From positions 163,643-227,642 of the forward strand of contig JAHZHL010000003.1 of NCBI GenBank assembly GCA_019420305.1: a DNA stretch of 64,000 nucleotides. The letters run 5' to 3'. Positions 24,622 to 33,354 of this stretch are shown one piece after another. The notes below the pieces were generated by a model. The model was not told where the DNA came from. It saw only the letters and a list, made by a program, of their open reading frames with translations, and ran no database searches. Origin of the DNA: Bacillota bacterium. GTDB lineage: Bacteria > Bacillota > Clostridia > Peptostreptococcales > Anaerovoracaceae. Each line of letters begins with the position of its first letter. The stretch's first letter is position 1. Made by a program: the position numbers and the translations under genes.

Positions 24622-27093
24622 TTATATGGTTACCGGGCTGAGTATCTTTTGCGGATTTTTACAGATTCGCAGTTCCATTTTACCGTTTTGCGCAGTGGCA
24701 ATCAGCTTGTCACCGCTGTCGAATCCGCCTTCCAAGATCCGATCCGCCACCGCGTTTTCCAGTGTCGACTGGATCGCGCGTCGCAGAGGCCGCGCTCCGT
24801 AAACCGGATCAAAGCCCTGCTCTGCCAGCAGATCGATGGCGGTCTCATCCACCTCCAGATTCACGCCCTGCGCCGCCATGCGCTCCGCAAAGCGGTCCGC
24901 CAGATTACGGGCAATCTCGCGGATATTTTCTTTATCCAGCTGGCGAAATACGATAATTTCATCCAGACGGTTCAAAAATTCCGGCTGAAAAGCCCGCTTC
25001 ACTTCATCCATAACGCGGCTTTCCATTTCCCGTGCCCTGTGTTCCTCACTTTTTTCCTCAGCCGCGACAAATCCCAGAGAATTCCTGCCGACGATATTTT
25101 TCGCGCCAATATTGGAAGTGAGAATGATAATGGTATTTTTAAAGCTGACTGTCCGTCCCTGAGAATCCGTCAGCCTTCCGTCATCCATCACCTGCAGCAG
25201 CGTATTCCACACATCGGGATGCGCCTTTTCGATCTCATCAAACAGGAGAATGCTGTAGGGCTTTCTTCTTACCTGCTCGGTCAGCTGTCCGCCTTCCTCG
25301 TATCCGACATAGCCCGGAGGCGAACCGATGAGTTTTGATACCGCGTGAGGCTCCATGTATTCGGACATATCGAAACGCAACACCGCGTTTTCATCCTGGA
25401 ACATAACCTCGGCGAGAGCGCGGCTGACTTCCGTCTTTCCAACCCCGGTAGGCCCCAGGAACAGAAACGAGCCAATCGGCCGTCCCGGCTGGGCGACACC
25501 GGTGCGTGCCCGGCGTATCGCTCTTGAAACGGCGGAAATCGCCGGTTCCTGTCCAATAACGCGCTTATGCAGGGTCTCCTCCAGCTTCCGCAGTCTCTGC
25601 CGTTCATCCTGTGTCAGCATCGTCACCGGGATATTGGTCCACGCGGAAACAACCTCTGCCACATCCTCCGCTGTGACTGCCGCGTTCTGACCGTTTCGCC
25701 ACTGCTCCTGTTTTTCTTTCAGCTCCTGGGAAAGGGCTTTCTGTTTATCTCTCAGCACAGCCGCCTGCTCATATTCCTGGGCTGCCGCCGCTTTTTTCTT
25801 TGCCTCGCAGACCTTCCGCACTTCCTCGTCCAGAGCCTGAAGATGAGCCGGAACCGTCATACTGCGCACCCGAATCCGGGACGCCGCTTCGTCCATCAGA
25901 TCGATGGCCTTGTCCGGCAGATACCGATCGGAGATATATCGATCCGACAATTCCACCGCGGCGCGGATCGCCTCGTCGGTAATGGTCAGTTCATGGAACT
26001 CTTCATATTTTTCACGCAGTCCCATCAGGATTTTTACCGCGTCTTCCCGATCCGGCTCTTCTATCATCACCGGCTGAAAGCGCCGTTCCATAGCGGCGTC
26101 TTTTTCAATGTACTGACGGTATTCCCGCAGCGTTGTCGCTCCAATTACCTGCAGTTCTCCCCGTCCCAAAGACTGTTTGAGAATATTCGCCGCGTCCATG
26201 GCGTCGTTGCTGCCGCTGCCCGCTCCGATCAGAGTATGAAACTCGTCGATAAAGAGAATGATCTGCCCGTCTTTTTTGATTTCTTCCAGAAACCCTTTAA
26301 TCCGTTCTTCAAAATCACCCCGGAAACGGGTTCCCGCAAGCATACCCGCCAGATCCAGAGACAGAATTCGTTTTCCCTGCAGGTTCTGCGGCACATGTCC
26401 CGCCGCCATCCGCTGAGCCAGGCCTTCTGCCACCGCGGTTTTTCCCACGCCCGGCTCTCCGATCAGCGCCGGATTATTCTTCGTACGGCGGGACAGAATC
26501 TGGATCACTCGTTCCACCACCTTGTCCCGTCCGATCATCGGATCTAAAAGGCCCGCGTCCGCCTCTGACGTCAGATCCCGGCTGTATTTTTCAAGAAGGG
26601 GTTCACCTTCTTCCTGCCCCGATTCTTCCCGGATATCTTCCGGCAGGGGCTGTCTCATGACCTGGGAAAGCGCTTCGCGCAAAGTCCCCGCGTCCACGCC
26701 CAGGGAGCGCAGCAGTTGAAAGGCCGCGCACCCACTCTGCCGCAAGATCGCCAGCAGCAGATGCTCCGGCTCAACACAGTCTCCTTCCTGCTCTTTACGG
26801 ATGGTTTCCGCGTCTTCTAAAATCCGCTGCATCTCCCGGGACATCTGGATCGCCTGAACGCCTCCGCTTTCCGCCGCGTCCCGGTCGTATCGCCGAATCG
26901 CTTCTTCGATCAGATCCGCCCCTACTCCGAATCTTCCCAGCACCTCCGCGGCGCGGCCCTGTCCCTCATGGGCAATGGCCCACAAAACATGCTCGCTCCC
27001 CGCAAATCCATGCCTCATTTTCGCGGCAAAACGGAAGACCTCATAAATCACGCCGCCGGTTCGGCCGCTGTATGCTTTTGTATTAAGATTCAT
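24622..27093 (-). CDS. clpC: ClpC-type AAA+ unfoldase
   Basis: An 823-residue class I Clp ATPase. Two Clp_N repeats cover residues 1-140. D1 has GEPGVGKTAVAEG and ILFIDEFHTLIG. The middle domain contains a UVR-like coiled coil (YEQAAVLRDKQKALSQEL), which marks ClpC rather than ClpA. D2 has GPTGVGKTEVSRAL and LLFDEIEKAHPDV. It unfolds substrates and feeds them to ClpP. The start overlaps the mcsA-like gene by 11 bases, and clpP is first in the operon. An adaptor kinase (McsB) and CtsR repressor are not seen here. Confidence 0.93.
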   Translation of the reverse strand: MNLNTKAYSGRTGGVIYEVFRFAAKMRHGFAGSEHVLWAIAHEGQGRAAEVLGRFGVGADLIEEAIRRYDRDAAESGGVQAIQMSREMQRILEDAETIRKEQEGDCVEPEHLLLAILRQSGCAAFQLLRSLGVDAGTLREALSQVMRQPLPEDIREESGQEEGEPLLEKYSRDLTSEADAGLLDPMIGRDKVVERVIQILSRRTKNNPALIGEPGVGKTAVAEGLAQRMAAGHVPQNLQGKRILSLDLAGMLAGTRFRGDFEERIKGFLEEIKKDGQIILFIDEFHTLIGAGSGSNDAMDAANILKQSLGRGELQVIGATTLREYRQYIEKDAAMERRFQPVMIEEPDREDAVKILMGLREKYEEFHELTITDEAIRAAVELSDRYISDRYLPDKAIDLMDEAASRIRVRSMTVPAHLQALDEEVRKVCEAKKKAAAAQEYEQAAVLRDKQKALSQELKEKQEQWRNGQNAAVTAEDVAEVVSAWTNIPVTMLTQDERQRLRKLEETLHKRVIGQEPAISAVSRAIRRARTGVAQPGRPIGSFLFLGPTGVGKTEVSRALAEVMFQDENAVLRFDMSEYMEPHAVSKLIGSPPGYVGYEEGGQLTEQVRRKPYSILLFDEIEKAHPDVWNTLLQVMDDGRLTDSQGRTVSFKNTIIILTSNIGAKNIVGRNSLGFVAAEEKSEEHRAREMESRVMDEVKRAFQPEFLNRLDEIIVFRQLDKENIREIARNLADRFAERMAAQGVNLEVDETAIDLLAEQGFDPVYGARPLRRAIQSTLENAVADRILEGGFDSGDKLIATAQNGKMELRICKNPQKILSPVTI

Positions 27094-27451
27094 GTGTACA
27101 CGCCTCCCTTTCCACAGCCGCTATATGATCCCGCAGTCTGGCGGCTTCTTCATAGTTTTCCTGTTCAGCGGCCTCCCGCAGTCTCTCATGAAGCGCGGCC
27201 AGTCTGCGCCGCGTCTTCAGATCCTTTTCCGCGGAATCGGGAAACGGATTGGTCCCTGACTGCCGCGGCTCTTCTTTTCCCGGCCACCAGCCGGAAAACA
27301 TTTTGAAGAACTCACCCTGTCCCGCCGAATTGGCGTACTTCCACATCTCATGCAGGCAGTCGCTGCACAGATGTATGTAATATTGTTTTCCCATCTGATT
27401 TATAACAAAGATTTTGTCAGCTTCCTGTTTATTACAATTTTGACAAAGCAT
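27083..27451 (-). CDS. McsA-like zinc-finger protein with UVR motif
   Basis: A 122-residue protein from the ATG at 27451 (preceded by AAAGGGG). It has two CxxC pairs (CQNCNKQ and CSDCLHEMW) and a C-terminal UVR motif, REAAEQENYEEAARLRDHI. This matches McsA, the activator of the McsB arginine kinase and ClpC adaptor in Bacillota, although it has only two CxxC pairs visible rather than four. It sits between clpP and clpC in one operon, which supports a role in ClpC regulation. No mcsB is present in the operon, so it may act directly on ClpC. Confidence 0.82.
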   Translation of the reverse strand: MLCQNCNKQEADKIFVINQMGKQYYIHLCSDCLHEMWKYANSAGQGEFFKMFSGWWPGKEEPRQSGTNPFPDSAEKDLKTRRRLAALHERLREAAEQENYEEAARLRDHIAAVEREACTHES

Positions 27452-27485
27452 TAAAATCACCCCTTTCCACTTTTCAGACGACTCA

Positions 27486-28076
27486 TCAATCGGGATGCCT
27501 GCTGTGGATTACCCGGTCAATCAGTCCGTAATCTTTTGCTTCTTCGGCGCTCATAAAATGATCTCTTTCGCAGTCCCTCTCCACTTTTTCCAGGGGCTGC
27601 CCGGAATTTTCCGCAAGAATCCGATTCAGCTTTTCTTTTGTTTTCTGAATATGCTGTGCCTGGATCTGAATATCGGTTGCCTGTCCGCGGCTCCCGCCGG
27701 AGGGTTGATGAATCATAATCTCCGCATTGGGCAGAGCGATCCGCTTTCCCTTGGCCCCGCTGGACAGGAGGAACGCTCCCATAGAAGCCGCCATCCCGAC
27801 GCAGATGGTCGATACGTCCGGCTTCACATACTGCATCGTATCATAAATAGCCAGACCGGCGGTTACCGATCCGCCCGGACTGTTGATATAAAGCTGGATA
27901 TCCTTTTCCGGATCTTCGGCCTCTAAAAACAGCAGCTGTGCGACGATCAGGCTGGCCGTTGTGTCGTTTACTTCCTCAGAAAGCAGAATAATCCGATCAT
28001 TTAAAAGCCGTGAGAAAATATCATACGAACGCTCCCCGCGGCTGGTCTGTTCTACTACATATGGCACCAAACTCAT
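27486..28076 (-). CDS. clpP: ATP-dependent Clp protease proteolytic subunit
   Basis: A 196-residue serine protease with the catalytic Ser in GMAASMGAFLL, the catalytic His in EIMIHQPSGG and the Asp in CERDHFMSAEEAKDYGLID. Length and N-terminus (MSLVPYVVEQTSRGERSYDI) are typical. It forms the tetradecameric chamber that takes unfolded chains from ClpC, encoded two genes downstream. SD AAGGGGTG precedes the ATG, and a TTGACA/TAAAAT promoter lies upstream. Confidence 0.96.
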   Translation of the reverse strand: MSLVPYVVEQTSRGERSYDIFSRLLNDRIILLSEEVNDTTASLIVAQLLFLEAEDPEKDIQLYINSPGGSVTAGLAIYDTMQYVKPDVSTICVGMAASMGAFLLSSGAKGKRIALPNAEIMIHQPSGGSRGQATDIQIQAQHIQKTKEKLNRILAENSGQPLEKVERDCERDHFMSAEEAKDYGLIDRVIHSRHPD

Positions 28077-28157
28077 CTATTATCACACCCCTTGATTTTT
28101 TATTACTTACCTATTTATCCCCTATTTATTTTTTTATTAATAGTTAAGCTTTTAATT

Positions 28158-28186
28158 ATTTTAGCATTTACTTACTTTTCTGTCAA
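28158..28186 (-). promoter_or_regulatory. clpP-mcsA-clpC promoter
   Basis: On the minus strand: TTGACA (28181-28186), a 17-base spacer and TAAAAT (28158-28163), 82 bases before the clpP start. The leader is very AT-rich with several TAA runs. I see no clear CtsR heptad repeat in it. Confidence 0.75.
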
Positions 28187-28228
28187 CACAAAAAACGAAA
28201 AAATCAATCTGCACACTATATAACCTGC

Positions 28229-28280
28229 TTGACAAGGGCAAAAGAGATTGTTATACTTTATACAGACTATTGGTCTGTAT
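28229..28280 (+). promoter_or_regulatory. tetR-type gene promoter with palindromic operator
   Basis: TTGACA (28229-28234), a 17-base spacer and TATACT (28252-28257), followed at once by the perfect dyad ATACAGAC-N5-GTCTGTAT (28260-28280). The dyad covers the transcription start, which is the usual place for autorepression by a TetR-family protein. Confidence 0.85.
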
Positions 28281-28291
28281 GGAGGTGCGGT

Positions 28292-28942
28292 ATGGCAAGA
28301 AACAAATACCCGGAGGAAACCGTGAAGCTGATTTTAGATGTCGCCACCCATCTGTTTGTTGAAAAAGGATATGACGCAACATCTTTGCAGGACATCATCA
28401 ACGAAACCAATCTTTCAAAAGGCGCAATTTACCATCATTTCTCGTCCAAAGAAGAAATTTTTGAAGCGATCTTTCACCGTATAGGTGAAGAAAACACAAA
28501 TGCTTTGGCAAAAGTACGGGACGATCAATCCTTGAACGGGCTGGAAAAATTGCGGGCAATCTTTAAGGCTGCTTTATTCAATTCTAATCAAAGTTTGATG
28601 CTCACAGTTACGCCTTGCTTACTGGATAATCCGCGCTTTCTGGCGATGCAAATTGCCCAGCTCTATCAGATTGTTGCTCCAGAGTTCATCCAGCCAATCT
28701 TACAGCAGGGGATGGACGATGGTTCCATTCAGGCGACAAATCCCGGTGAACTGGCAGAGGCCATCATGGTCTTGTCCAATGTATGGCTCAATCCGCTGGT
28801 TAGCATGACGGATGAAGCGAGGATGCGTAATCGTTGCAAAACATTCAATGACTTGTTACAAGGCGTCGGTATCAACCAGTTGTTGGACGATGAAATGATA
28901 GAGGGCTATATTCGTTACTGCAAGTCCCAGCCCACGGCTTAA
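28292..28942 (+). CDS. TetR/AcrR family regulator
   Basis: A 216-residue regulator from the ATG at 28292 (SD GGAGG). The N-terminal HTH is LILDVATHLFVEKGYDATSL...GAIYHHFSSKEEIFEAIF, the standard TetR signature. The C-terminal ligand-binding half has no special motif. It lies directly upstream of an MFS exporter gene, the common layout of a ligand-inducible efflux switch. Two palindromic operators sit at this gene (ATACAGAC...) and before the MFS gene (AAACCGAC...). Codon use in this pair looks less GC-rich than the flanks, so the pair may have been acquired. Confidence 0.9.
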   Translation: MARNKYPEETVKLILDVATHLFVEKGYDATSLQDIINETNLSKGAIYHHFSSKEEIFEAIFHRIGEENTNALAKVRDDQSLNGLEKLRAIFKAALFNSNQSLMLTVTPCLLDNPRFLAMQIAQLYQIVAPEFIQPILQQGMDDGSIQATNPGELAEAIMVLSNVWLNPLVSMTDEARMRNRCKTFNDLLQGVGINQLLDDEMIEGYIRYCKSQPTA

Positions 28943-28956
28943 TTCCCTAAAATAAG

Positions 28957-29009
28957 CTGCTCTCAATGAGCAGTATATTTTAAGCACATTTCAAACCGAC
29001 GGTCGGTTT
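28957..29009 (+). promoter_or_regulatory. Terminator-like hairpin plus operator before the MFS gene
   Basis: CTGCTC-TCAAT-GAGCAG (28957-28973), followed by TATATTTT, is a weak terminator after the TetR gene. Twenty bases on is the perfect palindrome AAACCGAC-G-GTCGGTTT (28993-29009), just 25 bases before the MFS start. It is a TetR-type operator but differs from the ATACAGAC dyad, so two different binding sites or two regulators may be involved. Confidence 0.65.
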
Positions 29010-29034
29010 AATCGTGAGATAATGGAGGTATTTT

Positions 29035-30425
29035 ATGCAGACAAAACTTTTCAGGCGTGATTTTACTCTCGTTGTGATCGGCCAGATCATTTCCCTATTC
29101 GGCAATTCCATCTTGCGATTTGCCCTGCCGCTGTATCTGCTGCGGGAAACAGGTTCTTCAACGCTATTTGGCGTTGTGACCGCCTGCTCCTTTGCTCCGA
29201 TGGTTATTCTTTCGATGGTCGGCGGCGTACTGGCTGACCGTGTGAACAAGCGTAACATTATGGTAGGGCTGGACTTCTCTACGGCAGCCATTATTATGCT
29301 GTTTTACTTTTCGCTGGGGAAAATCCCCACAGTTCCGCTTTTTATCGTTACCCTGATGCTGCTCTATGGTATTTCCGGCACATACCAGCCGGCAGTACAG
29401 GCAAGCGTTCCGCTTCTGGTGGCGAAAGAGAAGCTGATGGCCGGAAATGCGGTAATCAATCAGGTCAATACGCTTTCCGGTCTGTTGGGGCCGGTGATCG
29501 GCGGTGTGATGTTCACCCTTTGGGACATTGATCCGATTTTGCTTTTGAGTGCGTCGTGCTTTACGTTCTCCGCCATCATGGAAATCTTTATCCACATCCC
29601 GCATAAAAAAAGTGGAAATGACGGAATCAAAGATTCCTATTTCCACATGCTGACCGCAAGGGTCAGCGCATTTAAGGTACTTTCTTTGAAATTCCGGAAA
29701 TATCGTTTTAACGATATTTCCTACATTATAAAAAACGCCCGCGTGAAGCCGGCGTGTTTCGGGTAGTCGGAATGGACTTGAAAGAAAGCTATCAATTTGT
29801 AAAGACAGAAAAGCCCATTTTCTTTTCGGTGGTCTTTCTGGTGTCCATCTTCAATTTGGTTTTAAGTGCGGTGATGATTGTTGGCACTCCCATTCTCATT
29901 ACACAGGTGTTAGGGATGTCTGATACCATGTACGGCTTCACACAGGGGGCGCTGGCGTTAGGCGGTCTGTGCGGCGGGATTTTAACCGCTATCGTATCGG
30001 AAAAGCTGAAAGTCCAAAATTCGTACGCATTGCTTTTAGCGTGTTCTGTTGCCGTGGCGGTTATGGGGATTTCCCTATTCCTGAAGATGCCCGCCATTGT
30101 ATCGTATTGGGCAATCACTTTCATGAGCTTTACCGCTATGGGAGCCTCTACGCTCTTTATGGTCCAGATTTATACATTGGTACAGACACAGACTCCTCCT
30201 CAATTAGTTGGCAAGATCATGGCGGCGCTGATTTCCGTTGCGATGTGCGGACAACCGATTGGGCAGGCGATTTATGGTGTTCTGTTCAACATTTTTGCCG
30301 CGCATACATGGGTGGTTTTACTTGGAGCCGCGATAGCCGCATTTTTGATTTCTCTTTATTCCAAGAAGATATTCGGCAGGCTGGAAAAAGAAACGCAAGC
30401 CTTCGGCTATCGGCGTGAATCATGA
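29035..30425 (+). pseudogene. MFS exporter gene, split by an insertion
   Basis: The N-terminal half (29035 to about 29620, helices 1-6, starting MQTKLFRRDFTLVVIGQIIS, with LADRVNKRNIM as the loop 2-3 motif) ends in-frame in unrelated residues and a TAG at 29764-29766. The C-terminal half continues in another frame from about 29754 (GMDLKESYQFVKTEKPIFF, helices 7-12) to 30425. Joined at the end of the helix 6/7 loop (IPHKK), the two halves give a normal 12-helix MFS drug exporter of about 415 residues. The intervening 130 or so bases are hairpin-rich. The halves might still be made as two polypeptides, since the second has a GTG/ATG start available. SD GGAGG precedes the first ATG. Confidence 0.8.
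29612..29759. mobile_element. Hairpin-rich insertion inside the MFS gene
   Basis: Four back-to-back stem-loops fill this stretch. GTGGAAAT/ATTTCCAC with inner GGAATC/GATTCC (29612-29646). GCTGACC/GGTCAGC (29649-29667). GGAAATATCGTT/AACGATATTTCC (29696-29721). AACGCC/GGCGTGTT (29734-29758). No protein is encoded. Comparing with the normal protein layout, the added DNA is about 130 bases, roughly 29621-29754. It looks like a small palindromic element (MITE- or REP-like) inserted in the central loop. The exact borders are a guess and no target duplication is certain. Confidence 0.6.
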
Positions 30426-31153
30426 AAGACGCAGAACGAGTCCTTCTTTGCCAGTCCAATCAGCGTTATATTGTAAATACGCGCCAGTTCAATGGACTGA
30501 CGGGTGGGGATTTTATTGCTGACCATCACCGGAATCCGGCCCCGGATTGCCTTTTGTATCATATCCACCGGAACTCTTCCGCTGGTAAAAAGGATACAGG
30601 CCGTCAGATCCACGCCCGCGAACAGAGCTTTTCCAACCGCTTTATCTACGGCATTATGCCGGCTCAGATCCTCGCAGGGTTCGAACACAGAATCTTCCCG
30701 CGCCAGAAAACAGCTGTGGGTGCCCCTGGTTTTTTCATGAAGCGGAGTGCCGCCTTCAAAACATTCCGCAATCCGATAAATCTGCTCTTCTTCCCAGGGA
30801 AAGGCCGCAAGCGGCACAAGCGGCTTTTTCTCCGCGGTTTTCAAAAACACATGGAACTTGTCTTCTTCCCTTATGATTCGCAGCGTTTCCAGCTGGCCCG
30901 GAGAGGAAAGAATTCCCTCTGTATACAGATGTCCCGCGATCAGCTCCGTTGTATTTCCCGGGGAACAGGTCATGTTGGCGTAAAAGCTTCCATTTATATA
31001 AAGCTCCAGGCGCTGTTCATTGAGGATCCGCTTTTTTACCGGACGGATGGTTTTGTTCCTGCAGTAAAGCGTCAGGGATTCTTCCTGAAAAGGCGGCTGC
31101 GGGAGAGCGGTTTCGTTCTCCCGGAACTCCCGGTTTCTCGCCTGCTGATTCAT
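30407..31153 (-). CDS. fdhD: FdhD-like sulfurtransferase accessory protein
   Basis: A 248-residue protein from the ATG at 31153. Motifs: TTELIAGHLYTEGIL, RGTHSCFLAREDSVF, EPCEDLSRHNAVDKAVG, ILFTSGRVPVDMIQKA, and TRQSIELARIYNITLIGL, the FdhD family. In E. coli it moves sulfur from IscS to the Mo/W bis-MGD cofactor of formate dehydrogenase. The CxxC of E. coli FdhD is not visible; the Cys in THSC is the best candidate. Its ATG overlaps the ABC permease stop (ATGA), so it is the last gene of the long lipid operon. Whether it serves a formate dehydrogenase elsewhere or the aldehyde oxidoreductase of this operon is open. Confidence 0.85.
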   Translation of the reverse strand: MNQQARNREFRENETALPQPPFQEESLTLYCRNKTIRPVKKRILNEQRLELYINGSFYANMTCSPGNTTELIAGHLYTEGILSSPGQLETLRIIREEDKFHVFLKTAEKKPLVPLAAFPWEEEQIYRIAECFEGGTPLHEKTRGTHSCFLAREDSVFEPCEDLSRHNAVDKAVGKALFAGVDLTACILFTSGRVPVDMIQKAIRGRIPVMVSNKIPTRQSIELARIYNITLIGLAKKDSFCVFHDSRR

Positions 31154-32280
31154 ACCGCGCCTCCCCGAACAGAACGTCTGCGTACCGCGCCAAGTGTAAT
31201 TGCCAGTAAAGCAATCGCGCTCAGCAGCATCAGAACCAGATAAAGCGCGCAGTCCGAAATGCCGCCCCCTTCCTGCAGAAGTTCCAGACAATTAACCGCC
31301 CAGCGCGTAGGAATCAGGTTTGACAGGAACAGCGCTCCCTCCGGAAGCTGTTCTTTGGGAACAATTCCCGCCATCAGCAGAATAATTGCTACAAAAGTCG
31401 ATAAAATATTGGCGATCTCTTTATTATCTGTTATCGCTACAAAGAAATCCCCCAGGGCTGCCGCCACAAAAGACAGTACAAGAATAATCAGCAGAATTTC
31501 CGGAACCGTTCCCCCCATGGAAACGCCGGAAAGAAGATAAATCAGAATCAGGGCCGCACCGTTCTGGACTGCTACCAGAATTACATTGCTCAGCAGATTC
31601 GCCATGTAATAATGAAATTCCGTCGCCGGTGTGAGCAACAGTCTTGTGTATATGCCCAGTTCTTTATCTTTGCTGATTAAGAAAGCCCCTGTCATCGCGC
31701 GCAGAAAGGCGAACATAATAAGAAACGAAAACAGCATATTAGCCGCGGAATAATCATAACTGCTGTCATCTGAATTTCTGGATTCCACATTATATTTTCC
31801 CTTCTGGTAGACTTCGAGGTTTTCCTGTTCATTTCCCGGATCCGCCCTGCAGATTGCGGAAAAACGGCTTAACTCTGTCTGAACCGCCGCTTTTACAATC
31901 CCCCGCGTTCCGGACGCGTCACTGCTCCAGACTTTTACAGATTCTGCCGGATTCCCCTGTTTCAGAGCACTGTCAAAATCTTCATCCAGAAGGATTCCAA
32001 AATCATAATTCCCCAGCTTAATTTCTCCCGCAATATCCGCTTCTTTTTTTACCTGAATGGTCATGCTTTCATTCGAACTGAGGCTGTCAACAAACGCGGA
32101 GGAAAGCACACTTCCCGACTGATCCAAAATGATACCGCTAAAGACCTTTGTCGATGGAATCAGCAGTGAAATTCCTACGGAAATAATAACCGGCAGCAGA
32201 ATAAACAAAATTGTGAAAACCGGACTTTTCGCAGTAAGATTTTTTATGTTATTTTTTAATAAGATCCAAATCACTCTCAC
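31150..32280 (-). CDS. ABC-2 type permease (second of a pair)
   Basis: A 376-residue ABC-2 permease. One N-terminal membrane helix (FTILFILLPVIISVGISLLI), then a large extracytoplasmic domain (residues 40-200), then five or six helices with YDYSAANMLFSFLIMFAFL and ELGIYTRLLLTPATEFHYY, the coupling-helix region. Layout is that of the linearmycin-resistance type LnrM/LnrN permeases. It pairs with the next upstream permease (4-base overlap) and the ATPase at 33355. It probably exports, or protects against, the product of the same operon (inference). Confidence 0.87.
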   Translation of the reverse strand: MRVIWILLKNNIKNLTAKSPVFTILFILLPVIISVGISLLIPSTKVFSGIILDQSGSVLSSAFVDSLSSNESMTIQVKKEADIAGEIKLGNYDFGILLDEDFDSALKQGNPAESVKVWSSDASGTRGIVKAAVQTELSRFSAICRADPGNEQENLEVYQKGKYNVESRNSDDSSYDYSAANMLFSFLIMFAFLRAMTGAFLISKDKELGIYTRLLLTPATEFHYYMANLLSNVILVAVQNGAALILIYLLSGVSMGGTVPEILLIILVLSFVAAALGDFFVAITDNKEIANILSTFVAIILLMAGIVPKEQLPEGALFLSNLIPTRWAVNCLELLQEGGGISDCALYLVLMLLSAIALLAITLGAVRRRSVRGGAV

Positions 32281-33353
32281 GTCTTTACTCTCCTATGTGT
32301 TCTTATGACCAGCAGCACCGCGCAGACAGCTGTTATCCCTGCCGCGATTCCAAGGTACTGGCACAGCATCCGCGTATCATCCGCATAGATCGTGCGGAAC
32401 AGCCCCTGATTGAGCCAGCGTATCGGTGAAAGCAACAGGACACTCTGAAGAATGGGGTTCTCTGACTGCAGTTTGATATAGCCGCCGCCGAGGAACGACC
32501 AGACCGGTATAATCAGTGTCTGGATTACAATCAGACTTTTCTCGTAATTCTGCAGCAGGCTGTACACAAGCATCCCCAGAAAAACCGCCATCACAATCGT
32601 AAGGAGCAGGCCCAGTCCCGCCAGCACTTCATGACTGCCCCAGTTCGCCCCTAAAACCAGTATGGAAAACAGCAGTATCGGCGCGATAATCATAATTTCC
32701 AGAAAAATCGAAGAAAGAATCCTCGCCGTGTAATATGCAGGTCTGCTTACCGGGCTGATTCCGATTCTCTCGATAATCTGGTGCTCCGTATCGTAGGAAC
32801 ATAACGAAAGCGGGACAATCATTACATAAAGAACCATCATTGTGATAATCACCACACCGTAATAATCTGCCGCCGTAAAGTCCTGATGTACTTCCTGAAC
32901 CGGAATTTCCTCCGGCGCCGCTTCTATTCCCATATCCCGAATCGAACTGTCTCCCGCCGCCAGATCCAGCAGGCTGATAACATATGTTTTTTCCGCGTAA
33001 GCGTCTCTATCCGCATACACAGCGATATTGCCGCCGGAGCTCCATAAAAAGACCGAACAGTTCCCCTTTCTCAGTTCCTCTTTCCCCTCTTCCAGTCCAT
33101 TCACACGGTAAACAGATAATTCCACATCGCCCTGAGACAGATTCGCCATCTGTCCGAAGTTCTGTCCTTCCTCTGAACAGACTGCCAAACGTATTTTCCC
33201 CACTTCTGCCCCGCCTCCGCTGAAGGTCTCCGCCATAAAGTAGGACGTCATCACCAGCAGCAGGATCGGAAACAACAGATTAAACAGCAGCCACTTCCGA
33301 TCTCGAATCTGAAATTTAATTCCTTGTCTGATTAATGTTATCACCTGGTTCAC
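32277..33353 (-). CDS. ABC-2 type permease (first of a pair)
   Basis: A 358-residue ABC-2 permease with the same plan as its neighbour: helix 1 (WLLFNLLFPILLLVMTSYFM), an extracytoplasmic domain to about residue 165, then five to six helices with IERIGISPVSRPAYYTARIL as coupling region. The two permeases would form a heterodimer with the ATPase encoded one base upstream. The gene overlaps the next permease by 4 bases, so expression is coupled. Confidence 0.87.
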   Translation of the reverse strand: MNQVITLIRQGIKFQIRDRKWLLFNLLFPILLLVMTSYFMAETFSGGGAEVGKIRLAVCSEEGQNFGQMANLSQGDVELSVYRVNGLEEGKEELRKGNCSVFLWSSGGNIAVYADRDAYAEKTYVISLLDLAAGDSSIRDMGIEAAPEEIPVQEVHQDFTAADYYGVVIITMMVLYVMIVPLSLCSYDTEHQIIERIGISPVSRPAYYTARILSSIFLEIMIIAPILLFSILVLGANWGSHEVLAGLGLLLTIVMAVFLGMLVYSLLQNYEKSLIVIQTLIIPVWSFLGGGYIKLQSENPILQSVLLLSPIRWLNQGLFRTIYADDTRMLCQYLGIAAGITAVCAVLLVIRTHRRVKT

Positions 33354-33354
33354 C

